DNA from: Oscillospiraceae bacterium
GTDB lineage: Bacteria; Bacillota; Clostridia; Oscillospirales; Acutalibacteraceae
Reading direction: 5' to 3'
Assembly (NCBI GenBank): GCA_902774035.1
Contig: CACYHA010000006.1
Coordinates: forward strand, 1-64,000
DNA: 64,000 bases
Made by a program: the position numbers and the translations under genes. This document shows positions 49,997-58,427 of this stretch, piece after piece; the stretch's first letter is position 1, and the number at the start of each line of letters is the position of its first letter. The notes below the pieces were generated by a model. It was not told the DNA's origin. It saw only the letters and a program-made list of their open reading frames with translations, and made no database searches.

Positions 49997-51388
49997 TTAT
50001 TTGTGCAGTCCGAACAGCGCTAAAATGTCATGGAAAAGCTGAATGAAAAAGCCGAACAGTCCTTCATGGGTCTGGCCGCAATACTTGCAGCTGCCGCGCT
50101 GCGGCTCCACTTCCTGCGGCTCAAACGGCTGGGGTTCCTCAGGCTGGGGTTCCTCAGGCTGGGGTTCCTCAGGCTGGGGCAGCTTTTCCGTTGTGATATT
50201 CGCCAGCTCTTCGGTTCCGTTTTCGTCTGCGTAATTCTTTCCGCAGGAAATGCAATGATAATGCGCCACGGTGCCTTCCGCTTCAACCGTTGCTTTTTGT
50301 TCCGGAACATAGGTCAGACTGTGCACGATGATCCCCTCATCCACAAACGTGCGATAAGTACGGTTTGCATTCAACCGATCTTCATTGACCAGCAGTCGGA
50401 TGAATGCGCCGCTTCCGGTCGTGGGGCCGTCATAGAGCGTATTGTCCGTATCATCTCTGAAGTCCATGCGCATATTCGTTACAGTGGCGTTGAAGTTGCT
50501 GTTGCCGACTTTGAAGCCGGTGCAGTTGCCGCCCTCGCCGCTCCACCAGAACGCGGTACAGTTGTCATAGATGCTGCGGCCGCTGCCGGTGATCTTGAAC
50601 GCGGTCTGGAACTGATCGCTGTAACAGTGGGTGAAAAGGTTGTTGGTGCTCTCTTCCACAAAGCCGCAGGAGCCGTTGTACTGGTTCCAGGCGATGTTGA
50701 ACAGCGGGTGGATATTGGTCAGGCTGTTGCCGTTGGAATGGATGATCACGCCTGTGCGCACACCGGCAATGCGGGCGTTGGTGACGGTGTTGTCGTGTCC
50801 TTCGATCTTGATCCCAACGGAGTTTGCCGTGCCGGCTCCAAAGATGTTGATGTCTCTGATATCCGCGTCGGAGGAACCGGAATTTGCGCCGTACTTGATA
50901 TGCAGACCCACAATGGTGTTTTTGATCGACGTGTTCTGCACCTTGGTTTCCCGGCCGGAATCAATGCTCACGCCGTTTGCGACCTTGTTTCCGTCAATAA
51001 CGCCGCCGGTCAGGGAGTAGTTGCTGCCGACCTTTTTTATCGTATTGTAAGGATCCTTGCCGCCCAGCGCGATCAGCGCGCCGCCTGTGAATCCGCTGGT
51101 TGCGCGAATGACCGCATAGTTTGTCAACTGCAGATCAACGCTTTTGGAAGGATCGGCAGGGGTGCGCAGCGGATGGGATAAAAGGTAGACGCCGTCGGGG
51201 AAATAAATGGTGCGGTTGGGGTTTGCATCGATGACGGCCTGCAGCGCGTCCGCAACGTCTTTGCCGGTATCTGCGGCAACATAGTCCGTGACGCAAACAG
51301 TGCCGGGCATTGCAGAAGCAAACGCGCATGTCGGCACGATCATGGTAAGGACCAGAAGCACGGAGAGGATCGTTTTCATCTTTGACAT
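49997..51388 (-). CDS. Secreted right-handed beta-helix protein
   Basis: 463 residues from ATG 51388 (AAAGGATGA upstream). Signal peptide 1-24. A pectate-lyase-like start (AADTGKDVADALQAVIDAN, then RTIYFPDGVYLL) leads into parallel beta-helix turns (residues about 70-330), as in the pectate lyase 3 family. The C-terminal part has three identical PQPEE units, encoded by a 15-bp tandem repeat, and two CxxC-type motifs (CISCGKNY, CKYCGQTH), ending in a hydrophobic helix. A polysaccharide or host-glycan role is likely; the active-site residues cannot be assigned. Confidence 0.75.
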   Translation of the reverse strand: MSKMKTILSVLLVLTMIVPTCAFASAMPGTVCVTDYVAADTGKDVADALQAVIDANPNRTIYFPDGVYLLSHPLRTPADPSKSVDLQLTNYAVIRATSGFTGGALIALGGKDPYNTIKKVGSNYSLTGGVIDGNKVANGVSIDSGRETKVQNTSIKNTIVGLHIKYGANSGSSDADIRDINIFGAGTANSVGIKIEGHDNTVTNARIAGVRTGVIIHSNGNSLTNIHPLFNIAWNQYNGSCGFVEESTNNLFTHCYSDQFQTAFKITGSGRSIYDNCTAFWWSGEGGNCTGFKVGNSNFNATVTNMRMDFRDDTDNTLYDGPTTGSGAFIRLLVNEDRLNANRTYRTFVDEGIIVHSLTYVPEQKATVEAEGTVAHYHCISCGKNYADENGTEELANITTEKLPQPEEPQPEEPQPEEPQPFEPQEVEPQRGSCKYCGQTHEGLFGFFIQLFHDILALFGLHK

Positions 51389-51418
51389 GGAGATCATCCT
51401 TTCTTTTTTCTCAAAAAC

Positions 51419-51446
51419 ATTATAACACACCGGGCAAAAATGTCAA
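51419..51446 (-). promoter_or_regulatory. Promoter of the beta-helix gene
   Basis: On the minus strand, TTGACA (51441-51446), 16 bases, TATAAT (51419-51424), both consensus. Confidence 0.8.
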
Positions 51447-51650
51447 CAAAAAAAGAAAAACGACCCGACTGGATCGCTTCTCTGTGGCGTGCTGCGAGGG
51501 ACGCACCCGCTGCGGCGACGCCTTGCGTGTGCCGTCCTCGGCGGCAGAGAATTGCCGCCTCGAGCTTCGGCGCGGAAAACCTGCCGCGGGCAGCTTTTCT
51601 GCTCGCGCCTCGCCCTCTCAGGGTTCGAGTCCCTTCCAGCGACAGATGCC
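51447..51650. repeat. Structured repeat with inverted tRNA-Arg 3' ends
   Basis: 51452-51508 is a degenerate copy of the tRNA-Arg 3' end plus terminator at 51670-51728: same order, same strand. At the other side, GGGTTCGAGTCCCTTCCAGC (51621-51640) is the same tRNA 3' end on the plus strand. The two pair as GCTG/CAGC, AGGGAC/GTCCCT and CCC/GGG. The GC-rich middle (51509-51620) holds hairpins such as GGCGGCA/TGCCGCC and CTGCC/GGCAG. The layout equals that of the element at 5943-6122. No gene is seen in this gap. Confidence 0.6.
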
Positions 51651-51672
51651 GGATATGTTTTTGTTAAGAAAA

Positions 51673-51703
51673 AGAAAAGCAACCCGAAACGGATTGCTTC
51701 TCT
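51673..51703 (-). terminator. tRNA-Arg terminator
   Basis: AAGCAATCCG / CGGGTTGCTT stem (G-U pairs) followed by a T-rich tract on the minus strand. Confidence 0.8.
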
Positions 51704-51780
51704 TGGCGCGCTGGAAGGGACTCGAACCCCCGACCTTTTGGTTCGTAGCCAAACACTCTATCCAGCTGAGCTACCAGCGC
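51704..51780 (-). tRNA. tRNA-Arg (anticodon ACG), CCA encoded
   Basis: A full cloverleaf is readable: acceptor GCGCTGG / CCAGCGC, D arm with AGCTGGATAGA, anticodon loop CTACGAA giving ACG (read as ICG), T arm with GGGGTTCGAGTCCC. Discriminator G, then encoded CCA at 51704-51706. Promoter at 51800-51828; terminator at 51673-51703. Confidence 0.95.
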
Positions 51781-51799
51781 ATTTCGCATTTGCCGGGAT

Positions 51800-51828
51800 A
51801 TATTACCACAAACGAACGGTATTGTCAA
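51800..51828 (-). promoter_or_regulatory. tRNA-Arg promoter
   Basis: Minus strand TTGACA (51823-51828), 17 bases, TAATAT (51800-51805). Confidence 0.75.
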
Positions 51829-51881
51829 GGGCTCAGGACAAAATTTTTCATCTTTTTTCCGCCGAAAATGTCCGCACCCTA

Positions 51882-51910
51882 TTGACAAACCGGCCGTTTT
51901 TCAGTATGGT
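51882..51910 (+). promoter_or_regulatory. Promoter of the anchored Pro/Thr-rich protein gene
   Basis: TTGACA, 17 bases, TATGGT (51905-51910). Divergent from the tRNA-Arg promoter, 53 bases away. Confidence 0.7.
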
Positions 51911-51954
51911 AGTTCATGTTGATTTTTTTGTTTTGAACCCCGGGAGGTATCCGC

Positions 51955-52965
51955 ATGAAAAAAGAATGGAAAGCCGTGATCGCCGTGATTCTGAGCGTGT
52001 GGCTGTTTGTGATGGGATTTGAGCTCGGCTCCTATAAAGAAAGAAAGGCGATCGCCCAAAAGCCGCCGATGACGGCTCCGGCAACGACAGCCCCTCCGAC
52101 GACGACGGCGCCGACGACCGCCCCCGAGGAGCAGACGTTGTTCTCCTTTGACGATGTGCTTTCCGACGGAACGACCCAGGCGGAGGATATCTCCTCGCTG
52201 CTGACCACCATGGCCGTCCCCGACACCACGGCGCCGACGAGCGCCGCCCCGGCTTCGGCGTCGACTGCTGCGCCGGCCCCGACGACAGCGGCGGCCGGGG
52301 ATCCGTCCAAGCTCTCCAAGGACGAGGTGATCAAGGAGGTCACGGCGGCGATGCGCACGCTGAGAAGCGAGCAGAACATGACCGCGCGGAAAACGGAGGC
52401 CACGAAGATCGCCCTGACCGAGTGTTCGGCCAAGGCAGCGACGGGTCTGGTCAACAGGGCGCTGGAAAACGCCGGCGTCAACGAGACCGTGACCTACAAC
52501 TTCCGCGGCGGCAAAGCCGTTGGCGCGGACGAGAACGGAAAAGCGGCGGACGGCGGAAAAACCGTGACCCCGCGCGACGTGATCCCTCCGGCGGGCAAGG
52601 ACTTTGCTCTGTCCGCTTCCGGCGTGGAGAGCGCAACGGCGAAAAAGAGCGGCAGCGACACCGTTTACACCGTGAAGCTGCTGCCGGAGAAAACGACCCT
52701 TGCGAACCCCGTCCCGCCCAACAACGCCGCGGCCATCGGCTATGTGGATTTTTCCAAGCGCGAGCTTTCCGGCGTCACGCTGGAGGAAGTGAACATCACC
52801 TATCCCGGCTCCGTGGTCACCGTGACGGTGAACAGCAGCGGCAAGGTCATCAAGCTGGGCGAATATCTCCCCCTGCAGGGCGACGGCAAGGCCAAGGTCA
52901 CGGTCTTCAGCGGCACGGCGAGCTTTTCCGGCGACGTTTCCGCCACCTGGACGTTCAATTATTAA
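51955..52965 (+). CDS. Membrane-anchored Thr/Pro/Ala-rich exported protein
   Basis: 336 residues. One N-terminal membrane helix (8-25), then a low-complexity Thr/Pro/Ala segment (about 35-60, and again about 90-115), then a folded part (about 118-336). The latter has a helical region (MRTLRSEQNMTARKTEATKI) and a C-terminal beta-domain. No known family. The linker suggests a wall-spanning stalk. Start: ATG 51955 behind GGGAGG. Single gene, ending about 55 bases before a terminator shared with the convergent XRE gene. Confidence 0.7.
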   Translation: MKKEWKAVIAVILSVWLFVMGFELGSYKERKAIAQKPPMTAPATTAPPTTTAPTTAPEEQTLFSFDDVLSDGTTQAEDISSLLTTMAVPDTTAPTSAAPASASTAAPAPTTAAAGDPSKLSKDEVIKEVTAAMRTLRSEQNMTARKTEATKIALTECSAKAATGLVNRALENAGVNETVTYNFRGGKAVGADENGKAADGGKTVTPRDVIPPAGKDFALSASGVESATAKKSGSDTVYTVKLLPEKTTLANPVPPNNAAAIGYVDFSKRELSGVTLEEVNITYPGSVVTVTVNSSGKVIKLGEYLPLQGDGKAKVTVFSGTASFSGDVSATWTFNY

Positions 52966-53021
52966 ACAGCCGACGGTTCTTCCGGCGACAGGAGCTCCGT
53001 TGCATTTTCAAATCAGCAAAC

Positions 53022-53052
53022 AACCGCCTCGAAATCCGGGGCGGTTATTTTA
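53022..53052. terminator. Bidirectional terminator between convergent genes
   Basis: AACCGCC / GGCGGTT stem with T or A tails on each side; it overlaps the XRE gene's stop codon. Confidence 0.7.
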
Positions 53053-53263
53053 ACGGTTTCAATTCTTTTGTATAGCCGAGAAAGTATTCGGGAGAGAGGT
53101 TGTAGAATTCGCAGAGCGTCATGAAGTCTTCAATGGAGAGCTTTACGCGGCGTTTCTCGATATGGTCATAGCCTTGCTGGGACTTTTGAATGATTTTCCC
53201 GACATCGGTCTGCGTCAAGTCGTGGTCGATTCTCATAGCGGTTAGGCGGTCAATGTAATCCAT
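53045..53263 (-). CDS. Small XRE-family repressor
   Basis: 72 residues, a single helix-turn-helix domain (TQTDVGKIIQKSQQGYDHIEKRRVKLSIEDF, about residues 17-47) and a C-terminal tail. Size and position match phage-type Cro/CI regulators. It is divergent from a two-gene AT-rich unit whose promoter carries two identical operator half-site pairs. Start ATG 53263 lies within the stem of a hairpin that has the ribosome-binding site (AAGGTG) in its loop, so its own translation may be controlled. Confidence 0.8.
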   Translation of the reverse strand: MDYIDRLTAMRIDHDLTQTDVGKIIQKSQQGYDHIEKRRVKLSIEDFMTLCEFYNLSPEYFLGYTKELKPLK

Positions 53264-53336
53264 AATATCACCTTCCCCTATATTATGGATTACTCAAGTT
53301 TTGAGTATTGACAAACACTCGTAGATCGAGTATTAT
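53255..53336 (+). promoter_or_regulatory. Divergent control region with twin operators
   Basis: TTGACA (53308-53313), 17 bases, TATTAT (53331-53336). Two ACTC-N7-GAGT sites lie at 53292-53306 and 53317-53331, 25 bp centre to centre; the second fills the spacer. A 14-bp perfect inverted repeat (53255-53268 / 53280-53293) covers the start codon of the minus-strand XRE gene. Confidence 0.8.
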
Positions 53337-53358
53337 AAAGAAAAAAGGAGGATGTTTT

Positions 53359-54345
53359 ATGGATGAGTTGATTAATAAAGAGGCAATGGGAGAAAATTCT
53401 TCTAAAACAGAAAATGATTCTTTTCAAGAGCAAAAAGAGACAAAAACGTATGAACCCGCCTGTGATGTAGAAACTGAAAGCGAAAAACCAAATCCAATGT
53501 CTGAGAAGATAGACAACATGTCATCTGTTGCTTTTCAGCCTATATCTCCAAATGAAACTGAATTAGAAAAACACGGGAACCCTGTATCTCAAAAAAAGAA
53601 CAACAAAAGGCTGATTTTTTTATCTATTGTTGCAATATGTATTCTTGCTGTTTTAGGAGCTATCTTTTTGGGAATCACTCACAATCAAAAACTCCAGGGA
53701 GAAAGCATTATTACAGCTTTGAAAGCTGGAAATATAGATCAAGCAATTGAACTATATGAACAAGCGAACAAAACTGTTATTGAACGATATAACGCCAATA
53801 TTGAGGACGAGTTTTCAAGTTTAGTGTTTAGTAATAAATATTCTTTTGGATCAGTGTCTTCGGGTTTAGTTGCTGAGGATCAGTTCGACTCATATTCAAA
53901 ATATCTAAAGTTTTCTGAGGTGGCTGGATACTCGGAGGATAACAAAGCAGTTCGTTATGTTAAAACAGTTTTGAAATTAAAAGATTTTGCAAAGTACAAT
54001 AACATAATTACCTTAGTGTATAACATAACAGACGATTATCAAAACTTCCTCTACTATTTTAAAGCATCTATGAATTCAAGTAGTAGCAGTTTGTATACAT
54101 ACCACCAAAAGGGAAAAGAGTATATGGAGAGTATTTATCGAGAAGCTAATAAGTACACGGGGTATTTGTGTATGGACTTTAAAACTGCAGCTCAAGAGAT
54201 TTATATGTGGTATGAAACTATTGGAGATGCGGTTTCAACGCAAAGTTTTGTTGAATCGAAAAATAAGATTGAAGATATCATTAGTGATGTTACAAATGCA
54301 ATGGGAGAAATAAGCGATATTAAAAAGATATTGGAATCATATTGA
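53359..54345 (+). CDS. AT-rich single-pass membrane protein
   Basis: 328 residues from ATG 53359 (AAAGGAGG upstream). Residues 1-90 are acidic, with many Glu, Asn and Ser and no fold. One membrane helix (about 94-115). The remaining 210 residues are extracellular and mostly helical (ALKAGNIDQAIELYEQANK and similar). No known domain. GC content is near 35 percent, far below the window average, so it is acquired DNA. It is transcribed with the lipoprotein gene 14 bases downstream from the repressed promoter at 53308-53336. Confidence 0.7.
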   Translation: MDELINKEAMGENSSKTENDSFQEQKETKTYEPACDVETESEKPNPMSEKIDNMSSVAFQPISPNETELEKHGNPVSQKKNNKRLIFLSIVAICILAVLGAIFLGITHNQKLQGESIITALKAGNIDQAIELYEQANKTVIERYNANIEDEFSSLVFSNKYSFGSVSSGLVAEDQFDSYSKYLKFSEVAGYSEDNKAVRYVKTVLKLKDFAKYNNIITLVYNITDDYQNFLYYFKASMNSSSSSLYTYHQKGKEYMESIYREANKYTGYLCMDFKTAAQEIYMWYETIGDAVSTQSFVESKNKIEDIISDVTNAMGEISDIKKILESY

Positions 54346-54359
54346 CGGAGAGGTAGATT

Positions 54360-54935
54360 ATGAGAAAGAGATTATCGGTGATTTTTGTTTGTGCCCTTTT
54401 GATGGTTGTGCTTTTTTCAGGTTGTTCTGAAACTACAAACAATAAAGAAAAGACACAAGAATACTTTCTGAATAACTGGTCATTTAGTGTTTTAGATGAC
54501 TGGATTCTGAACGAGGAAAAAACAGAAGACAACGAGATTTCGTTTGTAAAGAATTCTGAAGACGTAGACAAAGATGTCAAGGATACTTTAATCATTCGTT
54601 ATGAAAAGATCCCTGAAATAATGAAATTGGACACAGGAGACGGAGGCATTAAAACAAAAGACGATGTTGTTAAGAAGTATTCTTATGGATCTATAAGTCT
54701 GGTGAACATGACTTTTTCGGAATGGAAACACTCAAACGGTTTTGAATATTGCGAGCAATACTTTGAGACAGAAGGAAAGTTAGCTGACGGCTCATATGGG
54801 AATAGATACGGGAGAGAGATTATAGTTCCAATTAACACGACTGAGGCATATTTACATGCAGTTACTATTGGCGATGAAGAAATTGACATGCAAAGCTTAA
54901 ATGCTGTTATTGAAACATTACACCAAAGTGAATAA
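54360..54935 (+). CDS. AT-rich lipoprotein
   Basis: 191 residues. Lipobox LLMVVLFSGCSE with the modifiable Cys at about residue 22. The mature part is mixed alpha/beta (NNWSFSVLDDWILNE, DTLIIRYEKI, YGSISLVNMTFSEWK) and resembles small anchored Firmicutes proteins such as PsbP-like or DUF-type lipoproteins; the family is not certain. Same low GC content as the gene upstream. The two products would meet outside the membrane. Confidence 0.68.
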   Translation: MRKRLSVIFVCALLMVVLFSGCSETTNNKEKTQEYFLNNWSFSVLDDWILNEEKTEDNEISFVKNSEDVDKDVKDTLIIRYEKIPEIMKLDTGDGGIKTKDDVVKKYSYGSISLVNMTFSEWKHSNGFEYCEQYFETEGKLADGSYGNRYGREIIVPINTTEAYLHAVTIGDEEIDMQSLNAVIETLHQSE

Positions 54936-54990
54936 GCAAATGTGTTACAGAAAAGCTTAGCAAAAAGTACCAGCCAATAAGTTTTTTTCC

Positions 54991-55018
54991 GCCGCGGAGA
55001 CCCCTTCCGCGGCCTTTT
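54991..55018 (+). terminator. Terminator of the AT-rich island
   Basis: GCCGCGGA / TCCGCGGC stem followed by CTTTTCT. Next to it (55024-55062) are CTGAC-rich repeated words like those at 13270 and 17867. Confidence 0.75.
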
Positions 55019-55164
55019 CTATTATATATAGGCTGACGACTGATGACTAACGACTGACGGCTGTCTATATTTAGTGAAAAAACGCGTTTGGAACACCCGA
55101 TATAGTGGTCAAAAAAGCGGCGAAAAAATTCTGCATTTTGTACAAAGTTTTTTTGAAAAAATCG

Positions 55165-55193
55165 TTGACATTCCACAAGAAGTGTGCTAAAAT
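55165..55193 (+). promoter_or_regulatory. S10 operon promoter
   Basis: TTGACA (55165-55170), 17 bases, TAAAAT (55188-55193). It starts an about 320-base leader before rpsJ. Confidence 0.85.
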
Positions 55194-55199
55194 AGGCGA

Positions 55200-55519
55200 G
55201 TCTGTGAGTCTGCGTAGGTGGGTATAACTATGCCTTCTCACAACCAAACGATATGCGATGATGCGGGAGGTGGCTGCCCGAAGAGGCAGGGAATTTCCGC
55301 GGAGTATGTCCGATTCAAAACCGGGCGATCCATAGTCACTGATGCGTGCGCCGCATCTTGCGTTAGGCTCAGCCTAAGCGACACACGCGTGATCTGCGCA
55401 TTTTTGCGCCTTGCCGGAAATAACGCCTTTCCGGTTTTTCAATGGGAAAGGCAGAAACACCCGGAAGAGTGGCAAAAATGTGCGCCCGCCCAACCAAATT
55501 TTATGGAGGCGAAACATCA
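55200..55519 (+). ncRNA. Structured leader of the S10 operon with attenuator
   Basis: The leader holds several stems: GCTGCC/GGCAG inside GCGG...CCGC (about 55264-55302), TTAGGCT/AGCCTAA (about 55364-55380) and GCGCA/TGCGC (about 55396-55409). It ends in CCGGAAA / TTTCCGG plus T5 (55414-55439), an intrinsic terminator 80 bases before rpsJ. Upstream sequence must be able to stop this terminator forming, probably by a ribosomal protein or a translation signal. I cannot name the family. Confidence 0.6.
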
Positions 55520-55831
55520 ATGGCAGTAAAAGAAAAGATTCGTATCAGACTCAAGGGTTACGATCACAACCTGGTCGACAAGGCCGCTGTGATGATCGTG
55601 GAAGCCGCGAAGCGCACCGGCGCAACGGTCTCCGGCCCGATCCCCCTTCCCACCGAGAAGGAGATCGTGACGATCCTGCGCGCTGTTCATAAGTATAAGG
55701 ACAGCCGTGAACAGTTTGAACAGAGAACGCATAAGCGTCTCATCGACATCATCAGACCGACACCCAAGACCGTGGAGGCTCTGACAAATCTTGAAATTCC
55801 GGCAAGCGTTGAAATCGAAATCAAAAGATAA
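55520..55831 (+). CDS. rpsJ: 30S ribosomal protein S10
   Basis: 103 residues, start at ATG 55520 behind GGAGG. Carries the S10 pattern [33 protein letters not shown] and [18 protein letters not shown]. It packs in the head of the small subunit and also serves in NusB-dependent antitermination. First gene of the operon, behind the attenuator. Confidence 0.97.
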   Translation: MAVKEKIRIRLKGYDHNLVDKAAVMIVEAAKRTGATVSGPIPLPTEKEIVTILRAVHKYKDSREQFEQRTHKRLIDIIRPTPKTVEALTNLEIPASVEIEIKR

Positions 55832-55916
55832 GTGCTAAGCATCGATTTATACCCTCAATGCTACCAGAAGGTCATGTTGGAAACATCCAACCAATAACCA
55901 AAGGAGGAACATCAGA

Positions 55917-56552
55917 ATGAAAAAAGGTCTTATCGGCAGAAAAGTCGGCATGACGCAAGTCTTCGACGAAAAGGGCAATGTGATCCCCGTTACCGTTGTG
56001 GAACTTGGCCCGTGCGCAGTCGTCCAGAAGAAAACCGTGGAAAACGACGGATATGACGCCGTTCAGCTCGGCTTCGACGACAAAAAAGTCACCAGAACCA
56101 ACAAACCCGACGCCGGCCACTTCAAGAAAGCGGACGTCGCCCCCAAGAAGGTCCTCAAGGAGTTCCGTCTGGACGACATCAGCGCGCTGAACGTGGGCGA
56201 TATCCTGAAGGCTGACGTCTTCGCCGCCGGCGAAAAAGTCGACGTTGTCGGCACCAGCAAGGGTAAGGGAACCGCCGGTTCCATCAAGCGCTGGAACTTC
56301 TCCAGACTGAAGGAATCCCACGGTACCGGCCCCGTTGCAAGACACGCCGGTTCCCTGGGCGCCTGCTCCGATCCTTCCCGCGTATATAAAGGAAAGAAGC
56401 TCGCAGGTCACCTCGGTTCCGAACGCGTGACCATCCAGAACCTCGACGTTGTGAAGGTCGACGCGGAAAACAACCTCATCGCGATCAAGGGCGCCATCCC
56501 CGGTCCCCGGAAGGGCATCGTCATGGTCGTCAACAGCGTGAAAAAATCTTAA
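55917..56552 (+). CDS. rplC: 50S ribosomal protein L3
   Basis: 211 residues, ATG 55917 behind AAGGAGG. Starts [18 protein letters not shown]; the [20 protein letters not shown] region reaches towards the peptidyl transferase centre. The 85 bases from rpsJ hold a small hairpin (GTTGGA/TCCAAC) before the site. Confidence 0.97.
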   Translation: MKKGLIGRKVGMTQVFDEKGNVIPVTVVELGPCAVVQKKTVENDGYDAVQLGFDDKKVTRTNKPDAGHFKKADVAPKKVLKEFRLDDISALNVGDILKADVFAAGEKVDVVGTSKGKGTAGSIKRWNFSRLKESHGTGPVARHAGSLGACSDPSRVYKGKKLAGHLGSERVTIQNLDVVKVDAENNLIAIKGAIPGPRKGIVMVVNSVKKS

Positions 56553-56570
56553 CGAAAGGAGCCCTAATCA

Positions 56571-57194
56571 ATGCCTAACGTAACAGTTTTTGATGTAAAC
56601 GGGAACAAAGTTTCCGAGCTTGCGCTTGCCGAGAGCATTTTCGGCATCGTACCGAACACCTCGGCCATGCATCTGGCAGTGGTCGCTTATCTGGCAGCAC
56701 AGCGCCAGGGCACCCAGTCCACCAAGACCCGTTCGGAAGTTTCCGGCGGCGGCAAAAAGCCCTGGAGACAAAAAGGCTCCGGCCGCGCAAGACAAGGCTC
56801 CACCAGAGCGCCCCAGTGGTACCACGGCGGTATCGCTCATGGCCCCAAGCCGAGAAGCTACCGCTTGAGCATCAACAAGAAGGTCAAGAGACTCGCCATG
56901 AAGTCCGCCCTTTCTTCCAAGGTGCTCGATAACGAGCTGATCGTGCTCGACGCGTTCAAGCTCGACGCGATCAAGACCAAGGAAGCCGCGAAAGTGCTTG
57001 CCGCGCTGGAAACCGGCAAGAAGACGCTGCTTGTTCTGCCCGAAAAGGACGACGTGCTTTACAGAAGCGCAAGAAACATTGCGGGCGTCAAGGTCACGCT
57101 TGTGAACACGCTGAATGTTTATGACATTCTCAACTGCAACAGCATGGTCGTGCTGAAGGATGCAGTCAGCAAAATCGAGGAGGTCTACGCATAA
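56571..57194 (+). CDS. rplD: 50S ribosomal protein L4
   Basis: 207 residues. The exit-tunnel loop ([20 protein letters not shown]) is intact, and the core is standard. L4 can repress the S10 operon in some bacteria. Ends TAATG-wise in overlap with rplW. Confidence 0.97.
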   Translation: MPNVTVFDVNGNKVSELALAESIFGIVPNTSAMHLAVVAYLAAQRQGTQSTKTRSEVSGGGKKPWRQKGSGRARQGSTRAPQWYHGGIAHGPKPRSYRLSINKKVKRLAMKSALSSKVLDNELIVLDAFKLDAIKTKEAAKVLAALETGKKTLLVLPEKDDVLYRSARNIAGVKVTLVNTLNVYDILNCNSMVVLKDAVSKIEEVYA

Positions 57195-57490
57195 TGAGCA
57201 AGCTTGCACATGACATCATCATCAAGCCGATCATCACGGAGGAATCCATGATGGGCACCGCGTTCAAAAAGTACACCTTCAAGGTGCTCAAGACCGCGAA
57301 CAAGGCCGAGATCAAGGCCGCTGTGGAAGAAGTCTTCGGCGTCAAGGTCGCAAAGGTCAACACCATGCACTGCAAGGGTCATCTGAGAAGATACGGCCGC
57401 TATGAAGGCTACACGCCCTCCTGGAAAAAGGCCATCGTCACCCTGACCGAAGACAGCAAAACCATCGATTTCTTCGACGGTCTGCTGTAA
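57194..57490 (+). CDS. rplW: 50S ribosomal protein L23
   Basis: 98 residues. [17 protein letters not shown] at the start and [19 protein letters not shown] in the core. It sits at the tunnel exit and docks trigger factor and signal recognition particle. Start overlaps the rplD stop by one base. Confidence 0.97.
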   Translation: MSKLAHDIIIKPIITEESMMGTAFKKYTFKVLKTANKAEIKAAVEEVFGVKVAKVNTMHCKGHLRRYGRYEGYTPSWKKAIVTLTEDSKTIDFFDGLL

Positions 57491-57568
57491 GAAAAACAAA
57501 CTGAACCCAAGTGGTAATGTATGGAGGCTGACATCCTCCGCGAAACCACTGATAGGAGTGTGAATCAA

Positions 57569-58402
57569 ATGTCAATTCGTGTTTTGAAGCCTGTGACCAA
57601 CGGCACGAGAAACATGTCGTACACAGACTATTCCGCACTTTCCAAGTGCGCACCCGAAAGAAGCCTGCTGGCGCCCCTCAACAAGAAGAGCGGCCGCAAC
57701 AGCTACGGCCGCATCACCGTCCGCCACCGCGGCGGCGGCAACCGCAGAAAGTACCGCATCATCGACTTCAAGAGAGACAAGTTCGACGTTGACGCCACCG
57801 TGCTCACCCTCGAATATGACCCCAACCGCTCGGCGCACATCGCGCTGCTGCAGTATGAAGACGGCGAGAAGCGCTACATCATCGCCCCCGAAGGACTGAA
57901 AGTCGGCGACAAAGTCGAGGCCGGTCCCTCTGCCGATATCAAGCCGGGCAACGCCCTGCCGCTGACCAACATCCCGACCGGTACCTTCATCCACAACGTG
58001 GAGCTGTATCCGGGCCGCGGCGGCCAGCTTGCAAGAGCCGCCGGCAACGCGGCGCAGCTTATGGCGAAGGAAGGCGGCTACGCGCTGCTGAGACTGCCCT
58101 CCGGCGAACTGCGCAAGGTTCCCGAGACCTGCATGGCAACGATCGGCGTTGTCGGCAACACCGACCACGAAAACGTGAAGATCGGCAAAGCCGGCCGCAC
58201 CCGTCACATGGGCATCCGCCCGACCGTCCGCGGTTCCGTCATGAACCCGTGTGATCACCCGCACGGCGGCGGCGAAGGCAAGTCGCCCATCGGCCGTCCC
58301 GGCCCTGTCACCCCGTGGGGCAAACCGGCACTCGGCTACAAGACCCGCGCCAAGAAGAACCGTTCCGACAAGCTGATCGTCAAGCGTCGCAACGACAAAT
58401 AA
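57569..58402 (+). CDS. rplB: 50S ribosomal protein L2
   Basis: 277 residues from ATG 57569 behind TAGGAG; the upstream frame to 57521 covers a hairpin and has no site. Signature residues: [45 protein letters not shown] (the conserved His lies in the last). L2 is close to the peptidyl transferase centre. Confidence 0.97.
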   Translation: MSIRVLKPVTNGTRNMSYTDYSALSKCAPERSLLAPLNKKSGRNSYGRITVRHRGGGNRRKYRIIDFKRDKFDVDATVLTLEYDPNRSAHIALLQYEDGEKRYIIAPEGLKVGDKVEAGPSADIKPGNALPLTNIPTGTFIHNVELYPGRGGQLARAAGNAAQLMAKEGGYALLRLPSGELRKVPETCMATIGVVGNTDHENVKIGKAGRTRHMGIRPTVRGSVMNPCDHPHGGGEGKSPIGRPGPVTPWGKPALGYKTRAKKNRSDKLIVKRRNDK

Positions 58403-58427
58403 CGGTTGAGGAAAGGAGCTAAAAATC

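Noticed and set aside
50126..50185. Short CRISPR-like array
   Set aside because: The 15-bp units are contiguous with no spacers and encode PQPEE in a real gene.
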